The notes below the pieces were generated by a model that was not told where the DNA came from, did not search any database, and saw only the letters and a program-made list of their open reading frames with translations. From positions 1 through 25,991 of the forward strand of contig NZ_CALUDM010000044.1 in NCBI RefSeq assembly GCF_943914805.1: a stretch of DNA of 25,991 nt, written 5' to 3'. A program made the position numbers and the translations under genes. This document shows, piece after piece, positions 15,004 to 22,804 of the stretch (the stretch's first letter is position 1; each line of letters begins with the position of its first letter). Source of the stretch: an uncultured Acinetobacter sp. (GTDB lineage Bacteria; Pseudomonadota; Gammaproteobacteria; Pseudomonadales; Moraxellaceae).

Positions 15004-16992
15004 ATGACAACCCCGCTGAATGAACGTCGCATCGCCAATGCAATTCGTGTATTAGCAATGGATGCTGTGCAAAAAGCAAACTCTGGGCATCCAGGTGCTC
15101 CAATGGGGATGGCAGATATCGCTGATGTGGTATGGCGTGAGTTTTTAAATCACAACCCAACAAACCCACAATGGGCGAACCGTGACCGTTTTGTACTTTC
15201 TAATGGTCATGGCTCAATGCTTCAATATGCTTTACTTCATTTAACTGGTTATGATCTTTCTATTGAAGATTTAAAAGCATTCCGTCAATTGCATTCTAAA
15301 ACTCCAGGCCACCCTGAATTAGGTTATGCACCAGGAATTGAAACAACCACTGGCCCATTAGGTCAGGGTGTTGCCAATGCTGTAGGTTTTGCTTTAGCAG
15401 AAAAAACCTTAGCTGCTCAGTTTAATAAAGAAGATATTAAAGTTGTAGATCACTTCACTTATTGTTTCTTGGGTGATGGTTGCTTAATGGAAGGTATTTC
15501 TCATGAAGCATGCTCACTTGCAGGGACTTTAGGTTTAGGAAAACTTGTTGTTTATTATGATGACAATGGTATTTCGATTGATGGTGAGGTTGAAGGTTGG
15601 TTCTCTGACAATACAGAAGAACGTTTCAAAGCTTACGGTTGGCAAGTGCTTAAAGTTGATGGTCATGATAGTGATGCGATTCGTGCTGCAACAGTTGAAG
15701 CAAAAGCTGAAACAGCGAAACCTACACTTATCATTTGTAAAACTATTATCGGTTTAGGTTCACCAAATAAACAAGGCAAAGAAGATTGCCACGGTGCACC
15801 ACTTGGTAATGATGAAATTGCATTAACTCGTGAAGCGTTAGGCTGGAAAGAAGAAGCATTTGTGATTCCTGCGGATGTTTATACCGCTTGGGATGCAAAA
15901 GCAAAAGGTACAGCTTCAGAAGCTGCTTGGAATGAAGTTTTTGCACAATATCAAGCAAAATATCCAACAGAAGCTGCTGAATTATTGCGCCGTGTTAGTG
16001 GTGATTTACCAGCTGATTTTGTTGCTAAAGCAGATGCTTATATTGCGGAAGTGAATGCAAAAGCTGAAACAATTGCAACACGTAAAGCAAGCCAAAATGC
16101 GATTCAAGCATTTGCACCATTACTTCCAGAAATCCTAGGTGGTTCTGCTGACCTAGCAGGTTCTAACCTTACACTTTGGAAAGGTGCAGAAAGTGTTGAG
16201 TCAAACCCTGCAGGTAACTACGTACATTATGGTGTACGTGAGTTTGGTATGACTGCTATTGCCAATGGTGTTGCGCTTCATGGTGGTTTCATTCCTTATG
16301 TTGCAACATTCTTGATGTTCATGGAATATGCACGTAATGCTGTACGTATGTCTGCGTTGATGAAACAACGTGTGATCCATGTTTATACCCATGATTCAAT
16401 TGGTCTGGGTGAAGATGGTCCTACTCATCAACCTGTAGAACAAATTGCATCTTTACGTGGTACACCAAATTTAAATACATGGCGTCCATGTGACACTGTT
16501 GAAGCATCTATTTCTTGGAAATCAGCATTGTTACGTAGTGAAGGCCCTACAGCTTTAATCTTCTCTCGTCAAAATTTACCTTTCCAAACACGTACTCAAA
16601 CTCAGATTGAGAACATTGCCAAAGGTGGTTATGTCTTGGCTGAAGAGAAAGGTGAATTAAAAGCCATTATTATTGCAACTGGTTCAGAAGTTTCATTGGC
16701 AATGGAAGCGTATGCTCAGCTTGATGGTGTGCGTGTTGTTTCTATGCCATGTGCTGAAGAATTCGTAAAACAAGATGCTGCTTATCGTGAAGCTGTACTT
16801 CCTACAAATGTTCGTGCACGTGTTGCGGTTGAAGCTGCACATGTAGATTACTGGTGGAAATTTGTAGGTTTAGACGGCAAAGTAATCGGTATGACCACTT
16901 ATGGTGAGTCTGCACCTGCTAAAGACTTGTTCCAATTCTTTGGTATTACCACAGAAGCTGTTGTTGACGCTGTAAAAGAATTGACTGCATAA
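15004..16992 (+). CDS. tkt: Transketolase
   Basis: A 662-aa thiamine-diphosphate enzyme of standard length. It transfers two-carbon ketol units between pentose-phosphate and glycolytic sugars in the cytoplasm. The N-terminal PP domain has SGHPGAPMGMAD (27-38), GPLGQG (117-122) and the ThDP/Mg motif GDGCLMEG (157-164) ending at DDN (186-188). The Pyr domain has the catalytic glutamate in VREFGMTAIANG and a later H-D-S-I-G-L-GEDGPTHQP segment. The C-terminal domain is complete, ending VKELTA. The ATG at 15004 gives the conserved N-terminus (RRIANAIRVLAMDAVQKA). It is monocistronic, with a terminator at 17008-17033. Confidence 0.97.
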   Translation: MTTPLNERRIANAIRVLAMDAVQKANSGHPGAPMGMADIADVVWREFLNHNPTNPQWANRDRFVLSNGHGSMLQYALLHLTGYDLSIEDLKAFRQLHSKTPGHPELGYAPGIETTTGPLGQGVANAVGFALAEKTLAAQFNKEDIKVVDHFTYCFLGDGCLMEGISHEACSLAGTLGLGKLVVYYDDNGISIDGEVEGWFSDNTEERFKAYGWQVLKVDGHDSDAIRAATVEAKAETAKPTLIICKTIIGLGSPNKQGKEDCHGAPLGNDEIALTREALGWKEEAFVIPADVYTAWDAKAKGTASEAAWNEVFAQYQAKYPTEAAELLRRVSGDLPADFVAKADAYIAEVNAKAETIATRKASQNAIQAFAPLLPEILGGSADLAGSNLTLWKGAESVESNPAGNYVHYGVREFGMTAIANGVALHGGFIPYVATFLMFMEYARNAVRMSALMKQRVIHVYTHDSIGLGEDGPTHQPVEQIASLRGTPNLNTWRPCDTVEASISWKSALLRSEGPTALIFSRQNLPFQTRTQTQIENIAKGGYVLAEEKGELKAIIIATGSEVSLAMEAYAQLDGVRVVSMPCAEEFVKQDAAYREAVLPTNVRARVAVEAAHVDYWWKFVGLDGKVIGMTTYGESAPAKDLFQFFGITTEAVVDAVKELTA

Positions 16993-17007
16993 TCATTTTT
17001 ACATTTT

Positions 17008-17033
17008 AAAACGCTCCGTTAGGAGCGTTTTTA
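17008..17033 (+). terminator. Terminator after tkt
   Basis: A perfect 10-bp stem (AAAACGCTCC at 17008-17017 with GGAGCGTTTT at 17022-17031), a GTTA tetraloop and a trailing T run, 15 nt after the tkt stop. Confidence 0.92.
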
Positions 17034-17156
17034 TTTGGAGAAATGTTTTGTAACTTAGTCAAATTTTACTAGCAGTTTTTAGCAATAGGTATATAGTTGA
17101 CGCATTCTTCAGAATTGATGAAATATGGTGAAATATCTACCATAAGTGAGGAAAAT

Positions 17157-17372
17157 ATGAGCCTTTATGATCAGATTAGTGATGAAATTGTCCTGATGGA
17201 TGCTGGTGAGCAGAAATGGATTGGACAAGATTTACCACTTGAATCTATGGTAGCTGTTGAGTTGTTATTACAAGATTTGCAAGAAGATAAAGTCATTAAA
17301 ATTCGCCGTAAGAACCATGAGAAACAAACTGGTTTAAAGCAAATTGATCGAATCTTAGTTGAAAAGTTGTAA
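17157..17372 (+). CDS. Small hypothetical protein, 71 aa
   Basis: Translation is best placed at ATG 17157, with GAGG at 17148-17151 five bases upstream. An in-frame TTG at 17097 and an ATG at 17118 give longer versions without a ribosome site. The product is small, acidic in its N-terminal two thirds (DQISDEIVLMDAGEQ) and basic near the end (KIRRKNHEKQ), and probably helical. It has no signal peptide. I do not recognise a family. It has its own terminator directly downstream, which supports a real, independently transcribed gene. Confidence 0.65.
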   Translation: MSLYDQISDEIVLMDAGEQKWIGQDLPLESMVAVELLLQDLQEDKVIKIRRKNHEKQTGLKQIDRILVEKL

Positions 17373-17383
17373 GATTGAAAATG

Positions 17384-17410
17384 AAAGCCCCGAAAGGGGC
17401 TTTAGTTTTA
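17384..17410 (+). terminator. Terminator after the 71-aa gene
   Basis: An 8-bp stem (AAAGCCCC at 17384-17391 with GGGGCTTT at 17396-17403) closed by a stable GAAA tetraloop and followed by T-rich DNA, 11 nt past the stop. Confidence 0.88.
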
Positions 17411-17493
17411 ATGAAAACAAGCTTTTTGAAATGATGGATTCTTTACTTTTTATTGCCTGATTTATATTCTTAGATGAAGTAAAACAAGACACG

Positions 17494-17553
17494 CTATAAA
17501 GTAGATTTTAATTGTTTTTAATGCTGTTTGATTTTCATGGCGTATCTCTTTTT
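17494..17553 (-). pseudogene. Decayed 3'-end copy of the adjacent transglycosylase gene
   Basis: Read on the minus strand, these 20 codons give KKRYAMKIKQH-stop-KQLKST-L-stop. The end of the intact transglycosylase at 17914-17973 reads KKYAKQVKKHQKQLKSAL. The two align codon for codon to the stop, with one Gln codon turned into TAA, and roughly two thirds of the bases match. Homology ends at about 17553, exactly at the stop codon of the small membrane ORF. This is a remnant of a duplication of the gene's 3' end or of a homologous gene that has since been replaced. Confidence 0.65.
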
Positions 17554-17852
17554 TATTCGTTGTGTTTTTTGAGCAAAGGACCCAAACCAATCAAAAGACC
17601 TAACAAATATGAAATTCCATTTATGCTATTAATCTTATCAGAGAAAGAAAAATAAAAAATTATTGCACCAAGAAATATAAAACCAGAAATAAAAATACAC
17701 AAATATAATATCGAAAATAATATCAGTAGATATTTATTTGAGCATTTTTCCATATAATCCATAAAAAAATTGTAGGATTTCCTATAACAATACAGATCGT
17801 ATCTTCCAAAAATAATACCTAAAATTATTCCACATAAAAAAACAATATCCAA
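17553..17852 (-). CDS. Small membrane protein, 99 aa, AT-rich
   Basis: Start TTG 17852 has a strong AAAGGAGAT eight or so bases upstream, which makes the unusual start credible. The protein has a hydrophobic N-terminal segment (1-17), a long hydrophobic stretch at about 42-70 and another at about 78-93, so two or three membrane helices, with a basic and aromatic loop (RYDLYCYRKSYNFF) between. I do not recognise a family. Base composition is visibly more AT-rich than the neighbours, with many ATA and AAA codons, which suggests recent acquisition. It lies between an intact transglycosylase gene and a decayed copy of that gene's 3' end. Confidence 0.6.
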   Translation of the reverse strand: MDIVFLCGIILGIIFGRYDLYCYRKSYNFFMDYMEKCSNKYLLILFSILYLCIFISGFIFLGAIIFYFSFSDKINSINGISYLLGLLIGLGPLLKKHNE

Positions 17853-17913
17853 ATAAAGATCTCCTTTATAAATAAATCTATTGTTGAATTATGACTTCAC
17901 TATATCTCACCTT

Positions 17914-18468
17914 TTATAAAGCAGACTTCAATTGTTTTTGATGTTTCTTGACTTGTTTTGCATATTTTTTACCTTGGCGGCGCATTTTCCAACTGGACTC
18001 ATAATTACTTGGACCCACATTATAATAAGCTAAAGCCTTTTTCCAACTGCCTGCAGATTGATTATATTTAGACAAAATCATCGTGCCACAACGAATATTG
18101 GTATATTCATCATATAAATTGCCAGGACATGACTGTTGCCAGTAACGTGGCATAATTTGAGTCAGCCCAACAGCGCCCGCAGGCGAGGCTGCATAGTTAC
18201 GGTAATTTGATTCCTGACGAATGGTTGCAGCGATCAATAGCGGATCGATATCGTATTGATCAGCGCTTTGCACGATCATTGGTGAAACACGATTGGCTGT
18301 ATCAGGTGAAATAGAATATGCTTTTTGAATACCTGTAGAAAGTTTTCCAGCTCGTTTTTGTACTGAGCCTCCGCCTAATGAAGAACAGCCTGCCATTAAC
18401 AATATAAAAGAAAAAACAGCGGTATTTTTCAAGGTTCTAGGTTTGTTAAAAAAGCTGTAAAAATTCAA
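17914..18468 (-). CDS. Lytic transglycosylase (SLT domain) lipoprotein
   Basis: A 184-aa protein. The N-terminal segment ends in a lipobox, LMAGC at 24-28, so it is likely a lipoprotein anchored in the outer membrane. The SLT fold has the catalytic glutamate E86 in RQESNYR, then GAVGLTQIMP (98-107) and ALAYYNVGP (145-153). It cleaves peptidoglycan glycan strands to 1,6-anhydromuramyl products. The C-terminus is strongly basic. The start is uncertain: TTG 18468 gives a 27-residue signal, while TTG 18432 gives the more typical MKNTAVFSFILLMAGC; neither has a good ribosome site. It is separated by 165 bp from the lipoprotein gene upstream, so it may have its own promoter. Confidence 0.88.
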   Translation of the reverse strand: MNFYSFFNKPRTLKNTAVFSFILLMAGCSSLGGGSVQKRAGKLSTGIQKAYSISPDTANRVSPMIVQSADQYDIDPLLIAATIRQESNYRNYAASPAGAVGLTQIMPRYWQQSCPGNLYDEYTNIRCGTMILSKYNQSAGSWKKALAYYNVGPSNYESSWKMRRQGKKYAKQVKKHQKQLKSAL

Positions 18469-18633
18469 AATAAAACCAATAGCATGTCGTCTAAATGTAT
18501 CTTGATGTTATGTGGCACTACGTGTGGTGTCAATTACAGAAGTTTTATAGAATTATTAAAATATGAATGTATCGATTTATTTTTAATCAATATTTTATTT
18601 TGGGCAACACGATTCATTATCATTTTCTACATC

Positions 18634-19197
18634 TTAGTTTGGCTTTTTTAACATGATGGCAAGCATTAAATGAAGGGAGTTTTCTGGGCTATATTGAACA
18701 TCAAAAGGTTTATTTCCATCATGGGTATAAACTGCATAAACAATTGGAATATTTAGCTTATTCTTTTGAATAAGTTTGGAATTTTCCGAATTGAGCTGTT
18801 GTGCGATTTCTGCGAGTTTGGATGGGTTAATTTCCTGTTGAACCACAGCTTTGCAAAAGTATTGAGCACCTTCAAAACGATCTTGGATGATTTCTAATAC
18901 ATCTTGATTTTGTACGGTATTTTCAGATTTTAATTGATCAAGATCGAGCTGTTTGATACGTATTAAATCAATATTATCTGTAGACGGAGCATCATTTTTA
19001 AACGCTGTTGAATTTTGAGTTAAACGTGAACGTAATTCATCGATCTTCGCAAGTGGATTGATATTGATTTGTTTTGCATAAAGCTTTTTAACAGATTCAA
19101 TGACTTGTTTGTCTTTACATGGGCTATTGTCGAATACACTACAACCTTGCAAAGCGAGGCTTATACTACAAAAAGTCAAAAATGTTTTTATTTTCAT
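18634..19197 (-). CDS. Hypothetical lipoprotein at the end of the ynb-like run
   Basis: A 187-aa protein with a clear lipoprotein signal: MKIKTFLTFCSISLALQGC, lipobox LQGC with C19 as the modified residue. The mature part is polar and probably helical, with two further cysteines (C27 and C114) that could form a disulfide. I do not recognise a domain. It starts 27 nt after the CdsA-like gene on the same strand, so it is probably the last gene of that transcription unit. A link to envelope lipids is inferred from position only. Confidence 0.7.
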   Translation of the reverse strand: MKIKTFLTFCSISLALQGCSVFDNSPCKDKQVIESVKKLYAKQININPLAKIDELRSRLTQNSTAFKNDAPSTDNIDLIRIKQLDLDQLKSENTVQNQDVLEIIQDRFEGAQYFCKAVVQQEINPSKLAEIAQQLNSENSKLIQKNKLNIPIVYAVYTHDGNKPFDVQYSPENSLHLMLAIMLKKPN

Positions 19198-19224
19198 CGG
19201 CTTTATCCAAGTTTTTAAGTGAAT

Positions 19225-20169
19225 TTAACTCCACCAATATCTTAAAATATGAAAGAAAATTGGTGCTGAAAAACAAATAGAATCAATACGATCTAACATT
19301 CCACCATGCCCGTGAATGAGTTGTCCCCAATCTTTAACACCACGATCACGTTTAATTGCTGACATGACCAAACCGCCAAAAAAGCCAAAGATGCAAACAA
19401 CTAAGCCAATTAAAGCTGCTTGTAAATAGCTGAAAGGCGTTAACCAAGCCATTGCAGTACCTAAAGCAGTTGCAAGCAGTATGCCACCGACTAAACCTTC
19501 TACTGTTTTAGATGGAGAAAGAACAGGAGCAACCTTATGTTTTCCAAACAGTTTGCCACAAACATACTGCAACACATCAGAAACTTGAACCACCATAATT
19601 AGCCAGATGGCTAACCAAATAGGTTCACCTTTAAATTCAGGTAATTTCAAATTTAATAATGCAGGTACATGGGAAATACAAAATACACTAACCATTAAGC
19701 CCCATTGAATTTTTGAACTTCGCTCAAGAAAATGAGTAGTATCTTCTTGTTTTAAACTGGCGATTGGAATCAATAAAAATACGTATAAGGGGATAAAAAT
19801 TGAATATAAGCCATACCAGTCTGTATAAATTAAATAATATTGATAAGGTATGACAAAATAAAATGCGATGAGTAATGGAAAATAATCACCACGCCGAGTG
19901 GGAAGCAGGCTAATAAACTCACGCAATGCAAAGAGGGAAATAATACCAAATAAGACAATAAATGCAGTCTTACCCAATAAAATGGACGCTGCAATGACGA
20001 TGAGCATGACCCACCATGCATTAATTCTTGCATTTAAATTATCTATGACGGAAGAAGGTTGTGTTCCTGCTTTTTGTTTAAGAATAAAACCAACAGCTGA
20101 TGCAAAAACCAGTATTCCTGCAAATATGCCAAATAGAAGATAGGTTTTATCAAGGTTATTTAAAATCAT
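19225..20169 (-). CDS. ynbB: CdsA-like phosphatidate cytidylyltransferase (YnbB-like)
   Basis: A 314-aa integral membrane protein with about eight helices. The CDP-diglyceride synthase signature is complete: S270, K273-R274, K279-D280, then HGHGGMLDR to R294; the upstream SPSKTVEG (218-225) is also conserved. The enzyme makes CDP-diacylglycerol from CTP and phosphatidate. Its ATG overlaps the stop of the acyltransferase gene by 4 nt (ATGA), so the two are translationally coupled. The housekeeping cdsA in gammaproteobacteria normally lies in the uppS-dxr-rseP region, so this looks like a second, dedicated copy. I use the ynbB symbol because the surrounding genes match the E. coli ynb cluster; plain cdsA-like is the safe call. 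Confidence 0.88.
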   Translation of the reverse strand: MILNNLDKTYLLFGIFAGILVFASAVGFILKQKAGTQPSSVIDNLNARINAWWVMLIVIAASILLGKTAFIVLFGIISLFALREFISLLPTRRGDYFPLLIAFYFVIPYQYYLIYTDWYGLYSIFIPLYVFLLIPIASLKQEDTTHFLERSSKIQWGLMVSVFCISHVPALLNLKLPEFKGEPIWLAIWLIMVVQVSDVLQYVCGKLFGKHKVAPVLSPSKTVEGLVGGILLATALGTAMAWLTPFSYLQAALIGLVVCIFGFFGGLVMSAIKRDRGVKDWGQLIHGHGGMLDRIDSICFSAPIFFHILRYWWS

Positions 20170-20864
20170 TGATTTTCAACCTCTTTTAATTCTAATAGTT
20201 GTTTCTGTGCATAATCAATAAAGTCAGTTTTATCCATCTCTAAATGCTGTTCTAAAGGACAACCAAAACATACGGTAGAAAGTAAGGGCAGTGGAATAAA
20301 TGCACCTTTGGGCATGACCCGCCTTAAATTTGAAATCCAAACAGGAACGATTTCAATCTCAGGAAACTGCTTGTGTAAATTGTACAAACCACTTTTGAAT
20401 GGTAATAATTCAATATCATCATTTAAATTTCGAGTTCCTTCTGGGAAAAAGATAATAGAATAGCCTTGCGCAAGAGCATCTTTAACTGGTTGCAAAGGAT
20501 CTGCATTATCTTCTTGATTGCGTCGAATCGTAACACCATTAAAAGTATCTTGAATTAAAAATTGCCGAAAACCATCTTTAAGCCAATAATCCGAAGCTGC
20601 CACAGGTTTGGTTCGTCGACGCATGAGTTTTGGTAAGGAAGACCACAACAAAATAAAATCGATATGACTATTATGATTGGCATAATAAATACGTTGTTTA
20701 GGTACAGGTTGGCAACCGATCCATAAACTACGTGTACCTGTCAGTAAACGTGCCCCACGACGGGTAAAAAAAGCAATTAAACGGGCGAGTGAACTCGATG
20801 CAAAGTTACTTCGTGGTTGGGTCAAAGTGCTGTTCTTGTCGTGCTGTATCGGTGTTTTATTCAT
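20166..20864 (-). CDS. PlsC-like 1-acylglycerol-3-phosphate acyltransferase
   Basis: A 232-aa protein from ATG 20864; an in-frame TTG at 20876 would add four residues and neither start has a good ribosome site. Counting from 20876, the acyltransferase motif I is NHNSHID (H68 to D73, HX4D) and motif III is FPEGTR (144-149), with TIRRN between as motif II. A basic N-terminus precedes a weakly hydrophobic segment. The enzyme family adds an acyl chain from acyl-ACP or acyl-CoA to lysophosphatidate, but some members acylate other lysolipids. Position between a membrane phosphatase and a CDP-diacylglycerol synthase suggests that it feeds phosphatidate to the next gene's product. Confidence 0.87.
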   Translation of the reverse strand: MNKTPIQHDKNSTLTQPRSNFASSSLARLIAFFTRRGARLLTGTRSLWIGCQPVPKQRIYYANHNSHIDFILLWSSLPKLMRRRTKPVAASDYWLKDGFRQFLIQDTFNGVTIRRNQEDNADPLQPVKDALAQGYSIIFFPEGTRNLNDDIELLPFKSGLYNLHKQFPEIEIVPVWISNLRRVMPKGAFIPLPLLSTVCFGCPLEQHLEMDKTDFIDYAQKQLLELKEVENQ

Positions 20865-20922
20865 TCTATAAACCAATTTTATCTATAATTTCAATGGGTT
20901 TCTATGACCTAAAGAAAAAGGT

Positions 20923-21357
20923 TTATTGTGTCAATAACTTATAAAGTAAGATAATTAAAACAAAATATTGTATGAACAGTAAAGCAATTTGCAGTTTAAA
21001 TAAACGAAAACAACCTGCAAAGCGTAAAGTCCAATCTCGTCCAGCTTTAGATTCAGGCATTAATTTTAGTTGTATCAATGATTGATCAAATTGCTGAGTT
21101 AGATTTTCGAGTGTCGAGCTATCGGATTGTTGGGCTATGATTTCAATCAGTTGGGCATCAAATTTTAATCTTAACGACAAGTAATGATGAATCATCATCA
21201 AGATGAAATTTAAAATAATAAATAACCAAAATTCAAGCGATTGCCAACCTTTCAGCAAGATTGCCATCATTGACAATATAAAAGCAACATAGCCTGAAAA
21301 TAACAAACCATGGGTTGCTGATAAAAGTTTAGCCACCACATAAAAGTTCATTTTCAT
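20923..21357 (-). CDS. Small membrane protein of the ynb-like run, 144 aa
   Basis: The ATG overlaps the stop of the upstream phosphatase gene (ATGA, 21354-21357), so it is almost certainly co-translated with it. Three hydrophobic stretches are visible, at about 10-33, 40-62 and 120-142, with a soluble charged segment at about 64-115 (LKFDAQLIEIIAQQSD...). An HHY motif follows the second helix. I do not recognise the family, and E. coli ynbABCD has no obvious counterpart that I recall. It may be an accessory subunit for one of the neighbouring lipid enzymes. Confidence 0.72.
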   Translation of the reverse strand: MKMNFYVVAKLLSATHGLLFSGYVAFILSMMAILLKGWQSLEFWLFIILNFILMMIHHYLSLRLKFDAQLIEIIAQQSDSSTLENLTQQFDQSLIQLKLMPESKAGRDWTLRFAGCFRLFKLQIALLFIQYFVLIILLYKLLTQ

Positions 21358-22712
21358 GGGGCAAGCCCTTTTAATTTTAGTTGATAAGTATTCAGATTTT
21401 TAATCTGAGCATCGTTGAGTTTGACCCAAGGTCTAGTAGATTGAACGATATGAATGGCTTCTTGAACATGAGCTGCATGCTGTTGTTGTAATAACCAAGC
21501 ACATAAAGTAGCACTACTTCTTGAATAACCCAAAGCGCAGAAAATTAATATTTTATGTTCACTATTATTATTTGAAACAGATTGGATCAATTGGTTAAAA
21601 GATTCAACAGCGTGTACCAGCTGATCTACTTGCAGAGGAATTAAGTCTAAACTTGGATATTGATCATATCCAGTTTGGCAATTTACAGGTAACTCTGCTA
21701 CGCAGTCGAACACTGCTTGATATTGTTGCGTGTGGTTTGCGGAGGGTATACGTCCTAGAAATATTGAAGTATTTGCAAGTTTTAAAATTGCTGAATCTTC
21801 AGGATGTTTACGAGTCCAGATTCTGCTGTTTAGCCATGCAAAAATTAAGTAGGGTGCAAACAACATTTTTGCAGCATGACTCAAATTACCATCTGCTTGT
21901 TTTTGGAAAAAATGGGGGCGAACCAGTAGATAAGTACATGCGACCAAAAATAGACTGATCGAAGGATAAATTAACCAGAGAAAACTACTTTTAAACAAAA
22001 TCGCAGGAATCACCAATAAAATTGAACCAATAAAATAGTAACTTGCTATTTTAAGATGTTTGGGTGTGAGTATTTGTAGAGCATCTTTTTTAAAAGGAGA
22101 TTTTGCAGTAATCGGGAACAACCAAAGACATAATGCGCCTACCAATAAACCTGTTGGGATATCGATAAAATGATGTTGCCATGTAGTGAGTACAGAGACT
22201 GCAATTAACAATGACCAAAAATCAACAAGGTATTTCCAATGTCCTGCGCAGTGTCTGCGGAAGAAGTCCCAAAGAATTACCAATAGTACGATATGTAAAG
22301 AAGGGGCTTGATTAAAAGGTTTGTCAAAGCCCATAAGTACATCAAACCATAAGCCAAAAAAGCCATCTAAAGCTGGGCGTTCGAAACTGAATTTAAGTGG
22401 AAAGAGCATGAAGCAACTGATTGAAATAAGTTGTGCTGTAAATAGCCTAAGCGTATGTTGTTTCAGCTCAAATTTATTCCAACATAGCAGCAAAGAAAGT
22501 CCATAAAATAAATCAATAGACCAATAAGGCACAATCGTCCATGCCCAAAGTGGAATGTGTTTTTCCCAGTCATAGACAATACTTGGAACATTCAACAGTT
22601 GTGATGCATAGTTATTTGCAAATCCATAGCTTAGAAAGAAAAAAGGGGCAAGGAAAACTAAGCAAAGAATTCCCCATTTCCAAGTACCTGTTTCTTTGAT
22701 GAGTGTTTGCAT
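21354..22712 (-). CDS. ynbD: PAP2-like / dual-specificity phosphatase fusion (YnbD-like)
   Basis: A 452-aa inner-membrane protein. The N-terminal two thirds is a PAP2/AUR1-like membrane domain with about eight helices; it has APSLH (H140) and WQHHFID (H180, D184), the second and third phosphatase motifs. The C-terminal part (about 310-450) is a dual-specificity/tyrosine phosphatase domain with the P-loop C392-ALGYS-R398 (CX5R) and a probable general acid in LDLIPL (D356). The architecture matches E. coli YnbD. Proteins of the DSP class include PTPMT1, which dephosphorylates phosphatidylglycerol-phosphate, so a lipid phosphate substrate is a reasonable inference. A GGAT precedes ATG 22712. It lies 92 bp after the YnbC-like gene. 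Confidence 0.87.
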   Translation of the reverse strand: MQTLIKETGTWKWGILCLVFLAPFFFLSYGFANNYASQLLNVPSIVYDWEKHIPLWAWTIVPYWSIDLFYGLSLLLCWNKFELKQHTLRLFTAQLISISCFMLFPLKFSFERPALDGFFGLWFDVLMGFDKPFNQAPSLHIVLLVILWDFFRRHCAGHWKYLVDFWSLLIAVSVLTTWQHHFIDIPTGLLVGALCLWLFPITAKSPFKKDALQILTPKHLKIASYYFIGSILLVIPAILFKSSFLWLIYPSISLFLVACTYLLVRPHFFQKQADGNLSHAAKMLFAPYLIFAWLNSRIWTRKHPEDSAILKLANTSIFLGRIPSANHTQQYQAVFDCVAELPVNCQTGYDQYPSLDLIPLQVDQLVHAVESFNQLIQSVSNNNSEHKILIFCALGYSRSSATLCAWLLQQQHAAHVQEAIHIVQSTRPWVKLNDAQIKNLNTYQLKLKGLAP

Positions 22713-22753
22713 AAAACATCCGTTGATTATTATTTTCTTATTAGGTTAACAAA

Positions 22754-22784
22754 GATGACATGAATATCTTGTATTCACATCATC
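22754..22784 (-). terminator. Hairpin between the ynbC-like and ynbD-like genes
   Basis: Bases 22754-22767 and 22771-22784 are complementary at 12 of 14 positions, giving a stem with a tiny loop. On the minus strand it is followed by CTTTGTT, which is only partly T-rich. It occupies the only sizeable gap within the run and could be a weak terminator or processing site rather than a full stop. Confidence 0.35.
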
Positions 22785-22804
22785 CTTATTCAATTTATTT
22801 TTAC

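Noticed and set aside
15545..16392. Several ORFs in other frames inside tkt
   Set aside because: They are shadows of transketolase, with biased low-complexity translations.
17097..17156. TTG or ATG start upstream of the 71-aa protein
   Set aside because: There is no ribosome site there, whereas GAGG is well placed before ATG 17157.
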